Position numbers and translations under genes: made by a program. From the NCBI RefSeq assembly GCF_010892395.1, contig NZ_JAACKB010000162.1, positions 1 to 7,981 on the forward strand: a DNA stretch of 7,981 bases, read 5' to 3'. Source of the stretch: Sulfurovum sp. bin170. GTDB taxonomy: Bacteria; Campylobacterota; Campylobacteria; Campylobacterales; Sulfurovaceae. The notes under the pieces were generated by a model. That model searched no databases. It was not told where the DNA came from and saw nothing but the letters and a program-made list of their open reading frames with translations. Within the stretch, counting starts at the first letter, position 1; every line of letters starts with the position of its first letter. Positions 6,229-7,981 of this stretch are shown one piece after another.

Positions 6229-6269
6229 AACTCTCTACCACAAACATCATATTTGAGGTTTTGAAACAC

Positions 6270-6297
6270 CATTTTGTTAAAATGAATACGATATAAT
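6270..6297 (+). promoter_or_regulatory. Candidate promoter and small inverted repeat before the deacetylase gene
   Basis: A perfect TATAAT lies at 6292-6297, 23 bp before the ATG at 6321. There is no -35 match at the usual distance. Instead a perfect inverted repeat, CATTTT-GTT-AAAATG (6270-6284), covers the -35 region, where a bound repressor would block polymerase. In AT-rich DNA such a repeat can also arise by chance. Confidence 0.4.
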
Positions 6298-6320
6298 TCG
6301 ACTCAAAAAAGGAAATCTCC

Positions 6321-7292
6321 ATGCTAAAAAGATTCCAATTATCTATCCTACTCCTCCTCTATCTACTCACTACATCCTCCTCACTCCTCCAAGCAGATGC
6401 ACACATATTTGTCTATCATAGGTTTGGAGATACCCGACACCCCTCAACCAATACAAGCATAGCAGAGCTACGAAAAGAGTTTAACTATTTCAAAAAAAAT
6501 GGCTATAAAGTTGTAAAACTAGAGACCCTAATCAACGCTTTAAAAGAGGACAGAGAGATTCCAGATAACTGGATTGTATTAACCATAGATGATAACTTCA
6601 AAAGCTTCTATACAAAGGGTCTACCAATCTTCAAAGAGTTTGGATACCCATTCACGATATTCTTATACCTAAAAGCAACCCAAGAGGGATACAAAGACTA
6701 CACCTCTTTTGACCAACTTAGAAAGATTGCCAAATATGGTTCATTTGAGTACCACTCTTACGCACACGCCCACATGGTAAACATGAGCGAAAAGGAGATA
6801 CGAGAGGATTTTGACAAAGGGTTAGCCATCTTTGAAAAAGAGTTTGGAATCAAACCTAAATATTTTGTCTATCCCTATGGTGAATATAATGAGCAACTAG
6901 AGAGAATCACCAAAGAGTATGGTTTTGAAGCTGTTCTCAACCAAAATATGGGGGCTGTCTCAAAAGGGACAGATATTTTTGATATAGATAGATGTGCCTT
7001 GGTTGGAAAACCTAAGCTAAAGACCTATCTTAATTTCGATGAGTTGCATAATGTAGAGATAGTAGAGCCTACAAGCTATCCAAAAAATGGAATTTTAACA
7101 AGAGTAAAAGCAAAAGTTGAGAATAGTGCTAAAAAAGCATTTGTCTATATTCGTGGTCATGGATGGAGACCCGTTAAAGTCAAAGATGGGATTATTGATT
7201 ATAAAACATCCAAAAAGATAAAAGGGAAGAGAATGAAAATTGGGATTCAGGTTGGAACGAAGCTAAAAGTCAAGGTTTTTATGGGGGAGTAA
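6321..7292 (+). CDS. Secreted polysaccharide deacetylase (NodB-homology family)
   Basis: This 323-residue protein probably removes acetyl groups from an N-acetylated or O-acetylated envelope glycan (carbohydrate esterase family 4 relatives). Residues 1-27 form a signal peptide, with likely cleavage after ADA (25-27). The NodB-type domain covers about 28-235. It starts with IFVYHRFGD (29-37), as in PgaB/IcaB-like proteins. Motif 1 is TIDDN (88-92), with Asp90 the probable base and Asp91 a metal ligand; Asn replaces the usual Gly at the last position. Motif 2 is HSYAH (145-149), giving two metal-binding His, and motif 3 is YPYGEYN (195-201). Residues about 240-323 are a Lys-rich, probably beta-rich C-terminal extension I cannot name. 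An AAGGAAA ribosome site precedes the ATG at 6321. The gene is divergent from the upstream gene and convergent with the RNase HI gene. The natural substrate is not evident. Confidence 0.88.
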   Translation: MLKRFQLSILLLLYLLTTSSSLLQADAHIFVYHRFGDTRHPSTNTSIAELRKEFNYFKKNGYKVVKLETLINALKEDREIPDNWIVLTIDDNFKSFYTKGLPIFKEFGYPFTIFLYLKATQEGYKDYTSFDQLRKIAKYGSFEYHSYAHAHMVNMSEKEIREDFDKGLAIFEKEFGIKPKYFVYPYGEYNEQLERITKEYGFEAVLNQNMGAVSKGTDIFDIDRCALVGKPKLKTYLNFDELHNVEIVEPTSYPKNGILTRVKAKVENSAKKAFVYIRGHGWRPVKVKDGIIDYKTSKKIKGKRMKIGIQVGTKLKVKVFMGE

Positions 7293-7306
7293 ATTGATTT
7301 TACCCC
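7284..7306. terminator. Weak hairpin between convergent genes
   Basis: GGGG (7284-7287) pairs with CCCC (7303-7306), and TAAA (7290-7293) with TTTA (7299-7302), around a short loop with a 2-nt bulge. It covers the stop codons of both convergent genes, which are only 7 bp apart. No T-run follows on either strand, so it is at best a weak bidirectional terminator. Confidence 0.25.
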
Positions 7307-7977
7307 TCACTCATCCCAAGCACATCCTCAATATCTTCATAATCATACCCCTCATATCCACTACTCTGAGAAGATATAGCAAAAACAGCCATACGGTCAG
7401 CCAGTTCATTCCCCTCAACACCAGAGTGACCCTTGACATGCTTGATAACAACTCTACTCTTCAAACCATCATAGAGTTCATGAGCTAGTTTTATAATCTC
7501 CAGATTTTTAATCTCTCCACTTTTTTTCGTCCACCCCTTACTCTTCCAACCATAAGCCCACTTGGTAACACAATCAATACTGTATTTAGAGTCAGAATAT
7601 ATTGTAACTTTGGATGGTACATACTCACTTGAAAGCAACATCGCTTTATAGAGAGCATTTAGCTCTGCTGTGTTATTCGTCCCTCGTTCTTCATACTCTC
7701 CATATAGTAGAGTTGGCTTACTCTTACCATGATAGATAGCCAAACCACTACCTGCCTTTCCAGGATTGCCTTTACACGCTCCATCACAATATATTGTTAT
7801 AGTATCAGACGAGACCTCTACAGGCTTCTCCTTTTTCTCACTCTTTTTATCATCACTCTTGTTTTTGTGAAAATCAGCCAAAAGTTGATAATTTTTGACT
7901 ATCTGCTCTTGGGCTTTTAGTGCTAGTTTTCCCCTCAACAGAAGAAACAGATTTGTATCTTTTGTTGAGAGTTCCAT
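7300..7977 (-). CDS. rnhA: Ribonuclease HI with N-terminal extension
   Basis: This 225-residue enzyme would cleave the RNA strand of RNA-DNA hybrids in the cytoplasm. The RNase H domain spans about 58-202. All four catalytic carboxylates are present: Asp65 in YCDGACKGNPG, Glu105 in NTAELNAL, Asp129 in YSDSKYSID and Asp194 in GNELADR, plus the catalytic-loop His184 in KGHSGVEGNE. The basic-protrusion region WAYGWKSKGWTKK (140-152) resembles that of E. coli RNase HI. E. coli RNase HI has 155 residues. This one adds about 57 at the N-terminus, a helical stretch (about 5-38) and a Lys-rich charged linker (38-53), and an acidic Tyr/Glu-rich tail (203-225). The extension lacks the aromatic signature of the hybrid-binding domain of eukaryotic RNase H1. 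Only 4 bases remain upstream of the ATG at 7977, so no ribosome site is visible and the true start may lie outside the window. Confidence 0.93.
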   Translation of the reverse strand: MELSTKDTNLFLLLRGKLALKAQEQIVKNYQLLADFHKNKSDDKKSEKKEKPVEVSSDTITIYCDGACKGNPGKAGSGLAIYHGKSKPTLLYGEYEERGTNNTAELNALYKAMLLSSEYVPSKVTIYSDSKYSIDCVTKWAYGWKSKGWTKKSGEIKNLEIIKLAHELYDGLKSRVVIKHVKGHSGVEGNELADRMAVFAISSQSSGYEGYDYEDIEDVLGMSEG

Positions 7978-7981
7978 ATCT

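Noticed and set aside
5335..6257. A 13-bp direct repeat (CATCATATTTGAG at 5335 and 6245) around the 280-residue gene
   Set aside because: One copy is within the coding end of the gene. A repeated 13-mer is not surprising in 8 kb of AT-rich sequence, and no mobile-element genes are present.

Overview
The window reads as part of a Campylobacterota (epsilonproteobacterial) chromosome, most like the sulfur/hydrogen-oxidising Sulfurovum/Sulfurimonas group. The evidence is a compact petA-petB-petC operon whose cytochrome c subunit is a di-heme protein, low GC, short leaders with AAGGA-type ribosome binding sites, TATAAT-like -10 boxes mostly lacking a -35 partner, and lipoprotein and c-type cytochrome genes close together. 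The genus is an inference and was not tested against any database. No tRNA, rRNA, CRISPR array, transposase or origin was seen.

Layout. Bases 5-1558 (minus) hold a two-gene lipoprotein operon: a WG-repeat lipoprotein followed 12 bp later by a CAP/SCP-domain lipoprotein. Bases 1625-2323 (minus) encode a di-heme cytochrome c lipoprotein. Its upstream region carries two TATAAT boxes and a perfect 12-bp-arm inverted repeat. Bases 2470-2551 hold the end of the pet operon: a strong intrinsic terminator, preceded by a perfect 22-bp palindrome that looks like a dispersed repeat. Bases 2556-5269 (minus) are petA (Rieske protein), petB (cytochrome b) and petC (di-heme cytochrome c1-like), with 10-bp gaps. 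Bases 5317-6159 (minus) encode an unassigned protein, possibly with a two-domain GT-B-like fold. A divergent promoter region (6160-6320) separates it from a secreted polysaccharide deacetylase on the plus strand (6321-7292). That gene converges on an RNase HI gene (7300-7977, minus) with an unusual N-terminal extension.

How the genes work together. PetABC would oxidise menaquinol and pass electrons to periplasmic c-type cytochromes. The separately transcribed di-heme lipoprotein just downstream is a plausible but unproven membrane-tethered partner. Two residues that raise the Rieske redox potential in ubiquinol-type enzymes are replaced here, which fits a menaquinol-based chain. The CAP and WG lipoproteins and the deacetylase are envelope proteins with no visible functional tie to the pet operon.

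Most of the window is conventional. I see no clear undescribed multi-gene system. The items most worth a second look are the palindrome next to the pet terminator, the inverted repeat upstream of the cytochrome lipoprotein gene, the unassigned gene before petA, and the redox-tuning and spacing features of PetA and PetB.
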